Source: Muscardinus avellanarius
Taxonomy: Eukaryota > Chordata > Mammalia > Rodentia > Gliridae
Assembly: GCA_963383645.1 (NCBI GenBank)
Contig: OY726572.1
Span: 65,014,738 to 65,078,737, forward strand
DNA: 64,000 nt
Reading direction: 5' to 3'
Shown here: positions 1 to 12,530 of the stretch, one piece after another
Position numbering within the stretch: the stretch's first letter is position 1
Layout of the letters: each line of letters begins with the position of its first letter
Translations under genes and position numbers: made by a program
Notes under the pieces: generated by a model
What the model was told of the DNA's origin: nothing
Database searches by the model: none
Seen by the model: only the letters and a program-made list of their open reading frames with translations

Positions 1-1405
1 TAAGTAAATGCCACCTTCCACAGCTTCACTGCACTTTTATCTTTATTTTATTTTTTTGTGGTACTAGGGATTGAACCCAGGGGCATTCTACCTCTGAACT
101 ACACCCTCAGCCCTAATTTTTCTTTTTTTTTTTTTTTTTTTTTTTTGGTGGTACTGGGGTTCCTGGAAGCCCTTCTACCTCCGGGCTACACTCCCAGACC
201 TATTTTTACATTTTTATTTGGAAACAGGGTCTCCTAAGCCGCGCACGCGCGGCTGGCTTCAAACCTGCGCGATCCTCCTGTTTCTGCCTCCCAAGCGCGG
301 GGATTACAAGCTGTGCCACCATGCCCGGCTCATTCTTTATTTTCAAACAGGGTCTCAGTAGGTAGCTGAGGCCCGCCTCGAACCTGGGATCCTCCTGTCT
401 CAACCTTTCAAGTACTGAGATTACAAGCTTACGCCACCACACCTAGCTTTTATTTTTTATTTTAAATAAAGGGCCTCACTAAATTGCTTAGTCAGTGAGG
501 CGGGTTGGTCTGGAACCTTCCAGCCTCCCAAGTACTGGGATTACAGTTATGTACCGCCATACCTAACATTCATACCTAACATTCATTCTTTCTTTTTCTT
601 TCTTTCTTTCTTTCTTTTTTTTTGTGGTACTGGGGCTGGAACCCAGGGGCTTTCTATCTTCAGGATATACTCCCAGACCTATTTTATATTTTATTTGGAA
701 ACAGGGTCTCACTAAGTTGCTGAGAGCCTCACTAAGTAGCTGAGGCTGGCTTCGAACCTGTGCGATCCTCCTGTCTCAGCATCCCAAACGCTGGGATTAC
801 AAATTTGCGCCACCACGCCCGGCTCTTCTTTTTTAAAAAAAAAAAAAACAACAACATCAAATTGGTGGAGCAGGCCTGTAATCCCAGTACTTGGGAGGCT
901 ATATAAGGAGGATCACATGCTTCTAATCCCAGTATTTTGGAGCTGGGTGTGATGGCACATGCTTATAATCTCTAGATCTGGGAGGCTGAGATGGAGGATT
1001 GGCTAAAATAGGAGGATCACAAGTTCAAGGCCAATCTCAGCAACTTGTGATGGCCTCTACAACTTAGTGAGATCCTGCTTCTTTTCTTTCTGTCTTTCTT
1101 TTTTTATTTATTTTTTATTATTTATTTATTTATTTATTGCGGGTCTGGGGATGGAACCCAGGGGCATTTGACCTCCGAGCTACACCCTCTGCCCTATTTT
1201 TTATTCTTTATTTTGAAACCAGGTCTCACTTAGTTGCAGAGGGCCTCACTAAGTAGCTGAGGCTGTCCGTGAACCGCAATCCTCTGGTCTCAGCCTCCCG
1301 AATACTGGGATTACAAGCGTGCGCCACTATGCCCGGCTTGCTTGCTTGCTTGCTTGCTTGATTGCTTGCTTACTTGCTTTCTTTCTTTCTTTCTCTCTTT
1401 CTCTT

Positions 1406-1450
<45 letters not shown>

Positions 1451-1734
1451 TTTGTGATACTGGAGATGGAACCCAGGGGCATTCTACCTCCAATAAAATA
1501 GGGCACCTCAGCCCTATTTTATTTTATTTATTATTATTATTTTTTTGGGGGGGGCAGGTTTAGGGATGGAACCCAGAGGCATTTGACCTCCGAGTTACAT
1601 CCCCTGCCCTATTTTTTTATTCTTTATTTTGTAATAGGTTCTCACTAAATTGCAGAGGGCCTCACTAAGTAGCTGAGGCTGGCTGTAAACCAACCTCTCG
1701 ACTGGGATTACAGGTGTGCGCTACCACACCTGGC
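1..1734. repeat. SINE cluster
   Basis: Antisense dimeric copies at about 52-447 (split by A3), 448-567, 591-824 (A2), 1090-1338 (A1) and 1453-1734, with two decayed sense pieces at 860-1080. TTTC, TTGC and CT simple repeats separate them (1339-1452). No gene seen. Confidence 0.85.
119..330 (-). mobile_element. Subfamily A3 SINE nested in an older SINE
   Basis: Reads T-run, GGTGGTACTGGGGTTCCTGG...TAAGCC-GCGCACGCGC-GGCTGGC...GCCCGGCT. It splits an older antisense copy (about 52-118 and 331-447): the ID half lies before it and the B1 half after it. Confidence 0.75.
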
Positions 1735-2330
1735 CGGACTGAGTTATACTTATTTTTGAACCTATCTGCTCTATACATGACCCCTGAATGAACACAGTTG
1801 CAGGTCATAGAAAGTATCTGGGGCTTAAAGCCCCAGTTCTGGTCTGCCACTTCCAGGGTCTCAATTTCCCTCTTCATAAAATGGGTGGTTTGTCCTTGAA
1901 AGGGCCCTTCCAACTTGGACATCCCAGGACTCTAGGTCGAAGTCAGACTCTGCCCTAGATTTTGTGTCTAATCCTCTAAAGCAGGGCCAGCTCCCTGGCT
2001 AGTGCACATCAAGACTTGCAGCTGTGATGGAGACTTCACCTTTGGAACAGAAATTTCCATCTGTCTCCTCTCAGCAGATCACCCTACCCCTCAGCTCCGC
2101 CCTCGCACCTCCACAAGCAAACCAGCCTGGGAATCAGATCTTAGAGAAACTTTGGTCTCTTTATCTGGAAAGCACAAAGGTAGCATTGCAAAGCCTGCCG
2201 CGGGCGTAGAGGGGTGTTGAGGAATGCTTCACATTTTTCTAGCCAGTTTCACTCCTCTGTTCTCTAGGAGGGGCCTTTCCCTGAGAAGCTGTGGGGGCTG
2301 GCAGTGAATGAAGGAAGAACCTGGAGGGAT
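1735..2330. other. Single-copy stretch
   Basis: Unique sequence. A MIR-like piece (TCAATTTCCCTCTTCATAAAATGGG) is possible near 1860-1890. No exon signal recognised. Confidence 0.4.
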
Positions 2331-2374
<44 letters not shown>

Positions 2375-3616
2375 TTGATACTGGGAGTGGAACCCAGGGG
2401 CTTTTCTACCTCTGGGCTACACTCCCAGACCTATTTTATACTTTATTTGGAAACAGGGTCTCACTAAGTTGCTGAGAGCCTCACTAAGTAGCTGAGGCTG
2501 GCTTCGAACCTGTGCGATCCTCCTGTCTCAGCCTCCCAAGCGTGGGGATTACAAGCGTGCGCCACCATGCCCCGGTTGTTAGGAGTCTTCTTTGGAAGAA
2601 AATATTGCAAAGTTTTTGTTTTTACAGTGCTGGGGATGGAACCCAGGGGCATTCTACCTGAACTACAGCCACAGCCCTATTTTATTCTTTTATTTTGAAA
2701 TGGGAGGTTACTGAGGTTACTAAATTGCTGAGACTGTCCTTGAACCTGCAATTCTCCTACCTCAGCCTCAAAAGTAATGGGATTACAGGAGTGCTCCACC
2801 ACACCCACCTGCAAAGCTTTGAAAAATGTATCCTATCCTAGCCTGGCATGGTGGCGTAGGCTTTTAATCCCAGCATTCCAGCATTCGGGAGGCTGAGACC
2901 TGGAGGATCGTGGTTCGTGGACATCCTCAGCTACTTAGTGAGGGCCTCTGCAACTCAGTGAGACCTGGTTTCAAAATAAAGAATAAAAAATAGGGCAGGG
3001 GGTATAGCTCGGAGGTCGAATGCCCCTGGGTTCCATCCCCAGACCCGCAAAAAAAAAAAAAAAAAAAAAATCTATCCTTTTTTTTTTTTAATTTTTGGTG
3101 GTACTGGGGTTCCTGGAAGCCCTTCTACTTCCAGGCTACTCTCCCAGACCTATTTTTATACCTTTTTATTTGGAAACAGGGTCTCTTAAACCAGCACAGC
3201 TGGCTTCGAACCTGCGCGATCCTCCTGTCTCTGCCTCCCAAGTGCAGGGATTACAAGCAAGTGTGCCACCACGCCCTGCTTTATCCTGTTATTCTAGGGC
3301 AGTTGTTTAGAAAGAATTTGGAGTAGCCAGGGGTGGTGGCCCTTGTTTGTAATTCCAGCACTGGGAGACTGAGACTGGAGGATCGCAGGTTCAAGGACAG
3401 CCACAGCAAGTAGTGAGACTGTCAATCTAGTGAGACCCTGTTTCAAAACAAAATAGGTCTGGGGTGTAACTTGAAGGTAGAATGCCCCTGGGTTCAATCC
3501 CCAGTGCCACAAAAAGAAAGGAAGAAATAAAAATAAAGAAGGAAGAAAGGAATGAATGAATGAATGAATTCCGGTTGGGCTATGGACATTTCTGTTATTG
3601 TAAGATTTTTCTTTTT

Positions 3617-3673
<57 letters not shown>

Positions 3674-3954
3674 TTTTTGGTACTGGGGGTTGAATTCAGG
3701 GCCGTTCTATCTACCTCCAGCCCTATTTTATTTTTATTTTGAAACAGGGTATTGCTAAATTGTTGAGAGTGTTACTACTTGCTGAGATTGTCCTTGAGCC
3801 TGAGATCCTCCTGCCTCAATCTCTCAAGTACTGGATACAAACCTATGCCACTACTCTCAGCTTATTGTGAGATTTTTTTATTGTTTTTTGGGTACTGAGG
3901 ATTGACCCAAAAGGCATCCTACCTCCAGGCTACACCCTGCCCCATCTTCCTTCC

Positions 3955-4015
<61 letters not shown>

Positions 4016-4262
4016 TTTCTTTCTTTCTGTGGTACTGGGGTGGCACCCAGAGGCTTTCTACCTCCAGGCTATACTCCCAGACCTATTTTTTATACTTTAT
4101 TTGGAAACAGGGTCTCACTAAGTTGCTGAGAGCCTCGCTGAGGCTGGCTTCAAACCTGTGCGATCCTCCTGTCTCAGCCTCCCAAGCGCGGGGATTATAA
4201 GCGTGTGCCACCACGCCCAGCTTGCTTGCTTTCTTCCTTTTCTTCTTTTTTTCAGTACTGGG
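2331..4262. repeat. SINE and TTTC-repeat cluster
   Basis: A2 antisense 2331-2575, an older antisense copy 2618-2812, A1 sense 2838-3070 with a small head duplication (CAGCATTCCAGCATTC), A3 antisense 3073-3282, sense copy 3325-3512, antisense 3664-3862, a fragment 3880-3945 and A2 antisense 4029-4222. TTTC tracts lie at 2331-2374, 3611-3655 and 3954-4028. Confidence 0.85.
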
Positions 4263-4954
4263 TGTTACCAATTTGGAGAATATGGTTTGGGGAAACTGTT
4301 CCCCGGGAACCCCTGCAAGGGTCCCAGACAATTTCCCCCAACCCATAACAAAAACCAAAACAACCAAAAACAGAAATAAAGCGCAGGTTCTTGTCCTAAG
4401 CTAAGAATAAATATGCATAGCTTGGACAGTTGCTGAAGATTTAAAGAAGTTTATTAGAAAGATAGAAATACAGAAAATAGAAATACAGCCCCATGACAAA
4501 ATGGCATGGGGGGTTGACTCGAAATGAATACACCAAAGGGCTGGCATGTGGACCGGACTTTTTATACTCATGACCTCCATCTTGTTTACGCAATTCTGAC
4601 GTAGTGAACGTCCCTGTAAGGTACCTTCCCTTAACCCTGTAAGGTACCTCCCCCAGCAAGGTGTGGCAAGGTGTCTTTCATGAAAGGCAAGGTCAAACGC
4701 TGCTCCATCCTCCCTAGATCATCATGTAGATCTGTCTTTAGATAAAGGCCTAGTTCTCCTCTCTTGAGATCTATCTTTAGATAGAGACAGGCCTAGTTCT
4801 CATCACCTTTAGCTAGGTTAATTTACATTGGAATAGTTGCCTGCTTTTAGGCAGAAACCAAGTTTTTGCACAGATTTTCCCCTCACGCAATTTTTGAAAT
4901 ATATTAATAATCATACCTTTCTCAAATCTTCCTAGGCCATTCCCAATACTGGCA
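4263..4954 (-). mobile_element. Solo LTR of an endogenous retrovirus (about 692 bp)
   Basis: The element starts TGTTACC and ends CTGGCA on the plus strand (TG...CA ends). ACTGGG occurs just before it (4257-4262) and one base after it (4956-4961), consistent with a short TSD in a split SINE. The orientation is minus: the minus strand carries CTAATAAACTTCTTTAAATC, a typical LTR poly(A) signal region, near 4455. No gag, pol or env frame is present. The same sequence recurs as a fragment at 33134-33231. Loss of the internal region by LTR-LTR recombination is the usual cause and is inferred here. Confidence 0.65.
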
Positions 4955-4955
4955 C

Positions 4956-5630
4956 ACTGGGGATGGAACCCAGGGACATTCTACCTCCGAACTCCACCCC
5001 CAGCCCTTTTTTTTAATTCTTTATTTTGAATCTGGCCTCAATGAGTTGCAAAAGGACTCACTAAGCAGCTGAGGCTGTCTGCAAACCACGATCCTCCTGT
5101 CATAGCCTCCCAAATACTGGGATTACAAACGTGCGCCACCACGCCTGGCTCCCCCATTTTATTTCTTATTTAGAAACAGGGACTCAAGCCGGGCGTGGTG
5201 GCGCACACTTGTAATCCCTGCGCTAGGGAGGCTGAGACAGGAGGATCGCAAAGGTCTGGGAGTTAGCCGGGAGGTAGAAAGCCCCTGGGTTCCACCCCCA
5301 GTACCACCAAAAAAAAAAAAAGAAAGAAAGAAACAGGGTCTCAAAAGCCTGGCAGCAGGGCTGAGGGTGTAGCTCAGAAGTCGAATGCCCCTGAGTATCC
5401 TCAGACCCACCCCCAAAGTAATCTGACTGCAAGGCCAGAGGTGGCTGGTGATGGTGCAGGTTTGTAATCCCAGTACTTGGGAAACCAAGACAGAAGGATT
5501 GTGGGTTCAAAGCCATCCTTAGCAATATAGAGCAGCTCAGAAAACTAGTGAGACCCTGTTTCCAAATAAAGAAATAAATTCGGGTTAGGGGTGTAGCTTG
5601 GAGGTGCTTCTAGGTTCAGTCCTCAGAACC

Positions 5631-5660
<30 letters not shown>
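4956..5660. repeat. SINE cluster after the LTR
   Basis: A1 antisense to about 5149, the deleted A2 copy at 5187-5330, an ID half near 5360-5405 and an older sense copy 5443-5660. Confidence 0.8.
5187..5330 (+). mobile_element. A2 SINE with internal deletion
   Basis: It starts GCCGGGCGTGGTGGCGC, jumps from GATCGCAAAGG straight to TCTGGGAGTTAGCCGG (missing the B1 3' half and linker), and ends in A's. It is flanked by GAAACAGGGACTCAA and GAAACAGGGTCTCAA (5172-5186, 5331-5345), a TSD with one mismatch. Confidence 0.75.
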
Positions 5661-5661
<1 letters not shown>

Positions 5662-5915
5662 ACGGTTGACTGACTTGGAAATCTGCCCCAGTCTCCAGCG
5701 CTCTGACCCTGAGTGCTTTTCTCTCTGAGTGCTGTGTCTGTATCGGCCTCTGGATCCCTGTGGACTCCGGGGGAGGGCGGCAGCCCAGTAGTGTTTTATG
5801 CCTGAATGACCAGCTAACTGGGGGCTATGTCAACTGCGGCTTTGGACTGCAGGATTCCTACGTGCCCTTTTAGCACTGACTTCTGAACTCTGGAGCAGAG
5901 CTCAAATCTACTTAG
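5661..5915. other. Single-copy stretch
   Basis: Unique DNA, nothing coding recognised. Confidence 0.4.
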
Positions 5916-6106
5916 ACGCTGAGCGTGGTGGTGCAAGTTTGTAATCCCAGCGTTTGGGAGGCTGAGACAAGAGCTTTGCAGGTTCAAGGCCAGCCTCAGC
6001 AACTTAGGCCCTCCACAACTTAGTGAGAGTCTGTTTCTAAATAAAAGAATAAAATAGAGCTGGGGGTGTAGCTTAGAGGTAGAATGTCCCTGAGTTCAAT
6101 CCCTAG

Positions 6107-6187
<81 letters not shown>

Positions 6188-6320
6188 CAGCCTCAGCTAC
6201 TTAGTGAGGCCCTCTGTAACTTAGTGAGATCCTGTTTCACATGAAGAATAAAAATAGGGCATGGGGTATAGCTTGGAGGTCAAATGACCCTGGGTTCCAT
6301 CTCCAGACCCCCCCACACAA

Positions 6321-6363
<43 letters not shown>
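5916..6363. repeat. SINE with AC and AAT microsatellites
   Basis: Sense copy 5916-6108, (AC)n 6111-6184, a partial sense copy 6186-6320 and (AAT)n 6321-6363 grown from its tail. Confidence 0.85.
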
Positions 6364-6366
<3 letters not shown>

Positions 6367-6770
6367 TTTAAAAGACTCTAAATTTGCACTCTTCCCACTA
6401 TACCATGCCTTTTGTCCTTGAGTGCTATAATACTTATAAATTTTTCTTTTCTGGTTGATTTGGTTTGGTTGGTTGGTTTGAGCCCTTCCAGAGCAACTCT
6501 GACCACCTAATCCAAATGGGGCTTTACTGGAGGAAAACTGGGTGCACCAGGCAGCCGAGGAACTTCTTTCTGAAACACTGGGGCTCAGGTGACGTGGCTC
6601 CCAGCTTGCCAGACTAAGAGACTCTCTGTTTAGGTTTCAAATTCCCAGGAGAGAGAATCTGGTTTGCCAGCCCAGGTTGGGTGTCTGCAGACCTATCAGC
6701 TCTGTCCAGGGAGGCAGGGTCCTGAACTTCAGACATGGCCCCTTGACTTACCCTGGGTGTTGGTAGTTTG
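6364..6770. other. Single-copy stretch
   Basis: Unique DNA. TTTGCACTCTTCCCACTATACCATGCC (6383-6409) resembles the MIR tail. No gene seen. Confidence 0.35.
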
Positions 6771-7340
6771 GGTGTGTAAAGTACTGGGGACAGAGCCCAA
6801 GGCACTGTACCTTCAAACTGCACCCTAGGCCTTTTTTTTTTTTATGCCTAAACTTTGTTTTAAAACAGGTCTCACAGCTGGGCGTGGTGACACACACTTG
6901 TAATCCCAGTGCTTGGGAGGCTGAGACAAGAGGATCGCACAGGTTCGAAGCCAGCCTCAGCTACTTAGTGAGGCTCTCGGCAACTTAGTGAGACCCTGTT
7001 TCAAAATAAAGTATAAAATAGGTCTGGGAGTATAGCCTGAAGGTAGAAAGTCCCTGGGTTCTACCCCCAGTACCAGAAAAACAACAACAAATAAAACAAC
7101 AACAAAGAAAAACAGGTCTCACTAAATTGCTGAGGCTAAACCGGGTGTGGTGGTGCACATTTCTAATTCCAGTATTCAGGAGGCTGAGACAGGAGGTTCT
7201 TGCAGGTTCAAAGCCAGTCTCAGCTACTTAATGAGGTTCTTTGCAACTCAGTGAGACGCTGTTTCAAAATAAAGAATAAAAATTAGGGCTGGGGGTGTAG
7301 CTCGGAGGTAGAATGCCCCGGTTTCCATCCCCAGTACTGC

Positions 7341-7409
<69 letters not shown>

Positions 7410-8393
7410 CTGAGGCTGCAACTTCTTTATTTTGAAACCAGGTCTCACTAAGTTGCAGAGAGCTTCACTAAGTAGCTGAGGCTGGCCACGAACTAGAAAT
7501 CTCCGGTCTCAGCCTCCTGAATGCTGGGATTACAAGTATGCGCCACCATGCCCTGCTCACCTAGCCCTATTTTATTATTATTTTGAAACAGGGTCTTGCT
7601 AGGTTGATGAAAGTTGCACTGCTTGATGAAGTTGTCCTCAAAACTGTGACCCTCCTGACTCAGTCTGTGCTGGGATTACAAGCGTGTGCCACCACGCCTG
7701 CCTGGCCTCACTAAATAGCTGAGACTGGCCTTGAACATGTGATCCTCCTGTTTCAAACTCCCGAGTACTGAGTACTGGGGTTACAAGTGTGCGCCACCAC
7801 ACTCGGATTTATTTATCTATTTATTCATTTATTTATTTATGTTTGCAGTACTATGAATGGAACTCGGGCATTCTACCTCTGAGCTATACCTCCAGCCCTA
7901 ATTTTTTCTTCTTTATTTTGAAACAGGGTCTCACTAAATTATGAGGGCCTCGCTAAGTAGCTGGGGCTGGCCGTGAACTTGTGATCTTCCTGTCTCAGCC
8001 TCCGGAATGCTGGGATTACAAATGTGTACCACGCCCAGCTTATTTATTTTTTTAAACAGGGTCTCACTAAATTGCTGAGGCTGTCCTCAAGCCTGAGATC
8101 CTCCTGTCTCAGCCTTCTAAGTACTGGAATTGCAGGCATGCACCATCATGCCTGGCTTTATTATAACCATTTATGTATGAGAAAATGAGAGATACAGTAG
8201 TTTTTTTGTTTTTGTTTTTTGGTGGTACTGGGGGTGGAACCCAGGGGCATTTCTACCTTCGGGCTACACTCCCAGACCTATTTTATACTTTATTTGGAAA
8301 CAGGGTCTCACTAAGTTGCTGAGAGCCTGTGCGATCCTTCTGTCTCAGCCTCCCAAGCGCAGGGATTACAAGCATGCACCACCACACCAAGCT
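6771..8393. repeat. SINE cluster with GA repeat
   Basis: Antisense ID half 6775-6835, A2 sense 6871-7105, sense copy 7136-7340, (GA)n 7345-7403, then antisense copies at 7404-7556, 7560-7700, 7705-7806, 7845-8040, 8041-8157 and A2 at 8208-8393. Confidence 0.85.
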
Positions 8394-8905
8394 GGACTCA
8401 TCACTTTTATTCCTTCCATGTTATGAACATTTGTTTTTTTCCTCCAGAGCTAGCTTGCTGGCTTGCTCCCCACACCCCTCTGTTTCTCAGGCTGAGGATG
8501 GATGCCAGGGCCTGTGCACACCCGGCGTGTCCCTTGCTACTGAGCTGCAGCCCTGGCCTGTGTCTTTCTTCTCATGGTCGCTAACTGCAAGGACAGCTGA
8601 GCTGGAGCAGATCCTCCCGACCAGCTGTTGCCAAGTCCCAGACTACACAGTAGACCGGAGGAGTTTTCTAGGACTACATTAAAGTGAGCAGAGTTAAGCT
8701 GAGGATTCAGGACCGCGCAACTGGAAGGAATGTTATGCTAAACCTCAGGGTTGAAATTCAAAACCAAACTTTGGGCTCCTGCCTGTTAAATGTCAATCAC
8801 AGCTGAGTCCGGCCTGAGTGCCCAGACCCAAGTCTTCTGTGTTCCTTTGTGGCCATCTGAAGGACCTCTCCATCAGGGTACAGGGCATGGAAGTAGGCAA
8901 ACTGT
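8394..8905. other. Single-copy stretch
   Basis: Unique DNA. A 117-codon open frame runs from a SINE into it and has no recognisable domain, so I do not call it a gene. Confidence 0.4.
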
Positions 8906-9860
8906 GAGAAAGCCAGGCATAGTGGTGCCTACCTGTAATCCCAGTACTTAGGAGGCTGAGACAGGAGGACCACCACCAGCCTCTGCAATGTAGTGAGGCC
9001 CTCCCCAATTTAGTGAGACCCTATTTCAAAATAAAGAATTAGGCCGGGTGTGGTGGCGCACGCTTGTAATCCCCATGCTTGGGAGGCGGAGACAGGAGGA
9101 TCACACTGGTTCGAATCCAGCCTTGCTAGTTTAAGAGACCCTGTTTCCAAATAAAATATAAAATAGGTCTGGGAGTGTAGCCCGGAGGCAGAAGGGTTTC
9201 CAGGAACCCCAGTGCCACCAAAAAAAAAAAAAAAGAAGAATTAAAAATAGGGCTGTGGGTTATGGCTTTGGAAGTATTGTGATGCTTCCTGCATGGTTCT
9301 TGTTGCTAAGAACTACTTGGGCTATTCTGGTTTGTTTGTTTGTTTGTTTTTCCCAAATGAATTTTTTTTTGGCACTACTAGGGATGGAACCCAGGGGCAT
9401 TCTACCTCCAAGCTATACCCACAGCCCTATTTTTTATTCTTTATTTTGAAACAGGGTCTCACTGATTTGCAAAGGGCCTAAGTAGCTAAGGCTGTCTGCG
9501 AACCTCAATTTTCCTGTCTCAGGCTCCCAAGTACTGGGATTACAAACATGCACCACCATGCCCGGCTTTGGAAGTGTTTTCTGGATTTCTTTCTCAGTGG
9601 ATTTATGGTTAGTATACATAAAAGCTTCTGATTTTTTTTTTTTTAAGATTTATTTTTAAGCTAGGCGTGGTGGTGTGTGCTTGTAATCCCAGCATTCAGG
9701 AGGCTGAGACGGGAGGATTGCGGTTCACGAACAGCCTCAACTACTTAGTGAGGCCCTCCGCAACTTAGTGAGACCCTGTTTCAAAATAAAGAATTAAAAA
9801 ATGGGGCTGGGGGTGTAGCTCAGAGGTAGAATGCCTCGGGTTCCACCCCCAGTACCACAA

Positions 9861-9891
<31 letters not shown>

Positions 9892-9987
9892 ACAAATAAA
9901 TAAATTAGAATAAAAAGAAGGGCAAGAGGTATAGCTCAGAGGTCGAATATCCCTGGGTTCCATCCCCGACCTGTCCCCCCAAAAAAA
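8906..9987. repeat. SINE cluster
   Basis: Partial sense copy 8910-9040, A3 sense 9043-9235, antisense copy 9360-9567, sense copy 9659-9905 with a second ID half at 9915-9980. Confidence 0.85.
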
Positions 9988-10200
9988 GATTTATTTTGTA
10001 TCCAGACACTTTGCTGAATTTCTTGATCAGTTCTTTGTCTATTGCTTGAGTTTGTTGGGTCTCCTAAGTATAGTATCATGTCTTCTGCAAATAAGGATAG
10101 TTTGAGTTCTTCTTTCCCTATTTGTACTCCTTTGATTTCCTTCTCTTGCCTTCCTACTCTAGCTAGAGTGTCAAGTACTATATTGAAAAGAAGTCATCAA
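9988..10200 (-). mobile_element. L1 ORF2 relic
   Basis: ATCATGTCTTCTGCAAATAAGGATAGTTTGAG...CTAGCTAGAGTGTCAAGTACTATATTGAA is the complement of the LINE-1 reverse-transcriptase segment of ORF2. The copy is 5' and 3' truncated with no usable frame. Confidence 0.8.
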
Positions 10201-10499
10201 ATATATTTTTAGCCAGGGATAGTGGCACACGTTTGTAATCCCAGTACTTCAGAGGCTGAGACAGGAGGATCGAAGGTTCTCAGGCAGCCTCAGCTACTTA
10301 GTGAGGCCTTCCGCAACTTAGTGAGACCCTGTTTCAAATTAAAGAACTAAAAATCAGTCCAGGGGTGTAGCTTGGAGGTAGAATGCTCCCGGGTTCAATC
10401 CCCAGCTCCAGAAAATAAATATATTAAATAAAAAAAAAAATAAGGCTGGGGGGTACAACTTAGACGTAGAATGCCCCTGAGTTCAATCTGAAAAAATAA

Positions 10500-10530
<31 letters not shown>

Positions 10531-10688
10531 CATAGATACATAGATAAAATAAAATAGGGCTGGGAGTGTAGATCCAAAGTAGGATTCTCCTGGGTTCCAT
10601 CCCTAGTACCGCAAAAAAATTAAAAAATAGTGCTGAGCATGTAGCTTGAAGGTACAATGCCCCCGGCTTCAATCCCACTACTGCAGAA

Positions 10689-10719
<31 letters not shown>

Positions 10720-10800
10720 ATACAGAATAAATAAATAAGAATAAAATATAGTGGCTCAGAGGTAGACTCCTCCTGTATTTAATCCCCAGTGCCACACAAA
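10201..10800 (+). repeat. SINE with a chain of five ID halves
   Basis: One B1 half (10208-10340) is followed by ID halves at about 10345-10410, 10443-10490, 10555-10612, 10626-10690 and 10740-10797, separated by A-rich, GATA (10500-10545) and AATA repeats. Confidence 0.75.
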
Positions 10801-11064
10801 AAAAAAGGGAAAAAAGAGAGAGAAAAGGAAACAGATAAAAAGATCTTCAAGTTCACCAATGTCAGTTAAACCAAAATATAATTTTCCATCTTTGTTTTGA
10901 AATAGGCTCTCACTAAGTTGCGGAGGGCCTCAGGAAGTAGCTGAGGCTGGCCCCGAACCTGCGATTCTCCTCTCAGCCTCCCAAGTACTTGGATTACAAC
11001 TGTGCGTCACCATGCCGGGCTCCCCAGTGTTTTTTAAATACCCACTTTTGTCAAAAATATAAAA

Positions 11065-11320
11065 CTATAAAAGGCATCACATACAGCTGGTGGGAATATA
11101 ATTAGATAAACTGCAGGAAAAATTGGCAATACACACCAAGAAGCCTTGAAAATTCCTGTACCCTTTGGCTCAATAGTTTCTCTTTAAATTATGTATCTTG
11201 AGGAAACAATCATGGGCGTGTCTGAGGTGGCCTATGGTAGTAAACACTTGGAAAAAAACCCTGTCTAACAGTAGGAATGTTATGATCTCCTTTGTGTAAA
11301 GAGCCTAAATTAATTAATTA
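11065..11320 (+). mobile_element. Old L1 (L1M-type) 3' UTR relic
   Basis: The pattern CTGGTGGGAATATAATT...AATTGGCAATAC...CCCTTTGGCTCAATAGTTTCTCT...GAGGAAACAATCATGG...AACACTTGG...CTAACAGTAGG is the recognisable 3' end of ancient mammalian L1. It is heavily diverged. Confidence 0.65.
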
Positions 11321-11339
11321 ATAAGACTGCAGCAAAGCT

Positions 11340-12530
11340 CAACCTGGAAGCCTGGTGCCTTCACTCAGAGCTGCGGGTCTGTGAATGGAACCCAGGGGCA
11401 TTCTACCTCTGAGCTACAACCCCAGCCCTATTTTTTAGTTTTTTATTTATTTTTAATTTTTTTGGTGGTACTGGGGGTGGAACCCAGGGGCTTTCTACCT
11501 CCTGGCTATACTCCCAGACCTTTTTTATATTTTATTTGGAAACAGGGTCTCACTAAGTTTTTGAAAGCCTCACTAAGTAGCTGAGGCTGGCTTCGAACCC
11601 CTGCGATCCTCCTGTCTCAGCCTCCCAAGTGCGGGGATTACAAGCGTGCGCCACCACGCCCGGCTCCCAGACCTATTTTATACTTTATTTGGAAACAGGG
11701 TCTCACTAAGTTGCTGAGAGCCTCACTAAGTAGCTGAGGCTGGCTTCGAACCTGTGCGATCCTCCTATCTGAGCCTCCCAAACTCTGGGATTACAAGCGT
11801 GCGCCAACATACCTGGCTTATTCTTTATTTTAAAACAGGGTCTCACTGAGTAGCTGAGGCTGTCTTCGAACAGGTGATCCTCCTATCTCAACCTCCTGAA
11901 TGTTGGGATTACAAGTGTGTGCCACCATGCCTGGCTTTGACTTATGTTTTATTGTTATTGTTATTTTATTTTATTTTATTTTGTGGAACTGAGTATTGAA
12001 CCTAGGGTCATTCTACCTCTAAGTTACATCCCTAGCCCTATTTTGAAACAGGGTCTCATGAAGTTGCAGAGGGCCTCCCTAAGTAGCTGAGGTTGGCCGT
12101 GATCCTCCCGTCTCAGCCTCCCAAATACTGGGATTACAAGTGTGGACTGCCATTCCTGGTCCTATCTGACTTGTGTTTTAAAAGAATCACTCTGAGCTGG
12201 GCATGGTGGCATACACCAGTAATCTCAATACTTGGGAGGCTGAAACAGAAGGGTCACAGGTTCAAGGGCAGCCTCAGCAAATAATGGGTCTCTCATCGAC
12301 CTAGCAAGACCTGTTTATTTTATTTTTTCTTTTGTGGTACTAGGGATTTAACTCATGGGCATTGTACCTCTGAGCTATACCCTCAGCCCTATTTTATTTT
12401 TATTTTGAAACAGGGTCTCACAAGGTTGATGAGAGTCTCACTACTTGCTGAGGCTGTCCTCGAACCTGCAATCTTCCTGTCTCAGCCTCCCAAGTATTAG
12501 GATTATAGGCATGTATCATCATGCCTGGCT
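11340..12530 (-). repeat. Antisense SINE cluster
   Basis: ID half 11370-11430, A2 11459-11662, B1 halves 11667-11816 and 11820-11937, a dimer 11980-12165, a sense fragment 12195-12310 and a dimer 12315-12530. Confidence 0.8.

Noticed and set aside
1840..1920. Possible MIR element
   Set aside because: Only the CCTCTTCATAAAATGGG core fits. Too short to call without alignment.
6111..6184. CRISPR-like regularly spaced repeats
   Set aside because: All periodic arrays seen are microsatellites or tandem SINE halves. There are no direct repeats with unique equal-length spacers, and the DNA is mammalian.
9797..9860. tRNA-Ala-like sequences (here and at dozens of sites)
   Set aside because: They have A and B boxes but are shortened, lack a foldable cloverleaf and sit at the 3' end of dimeric SINEs. 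They are SINE halves, not tRNA genes.
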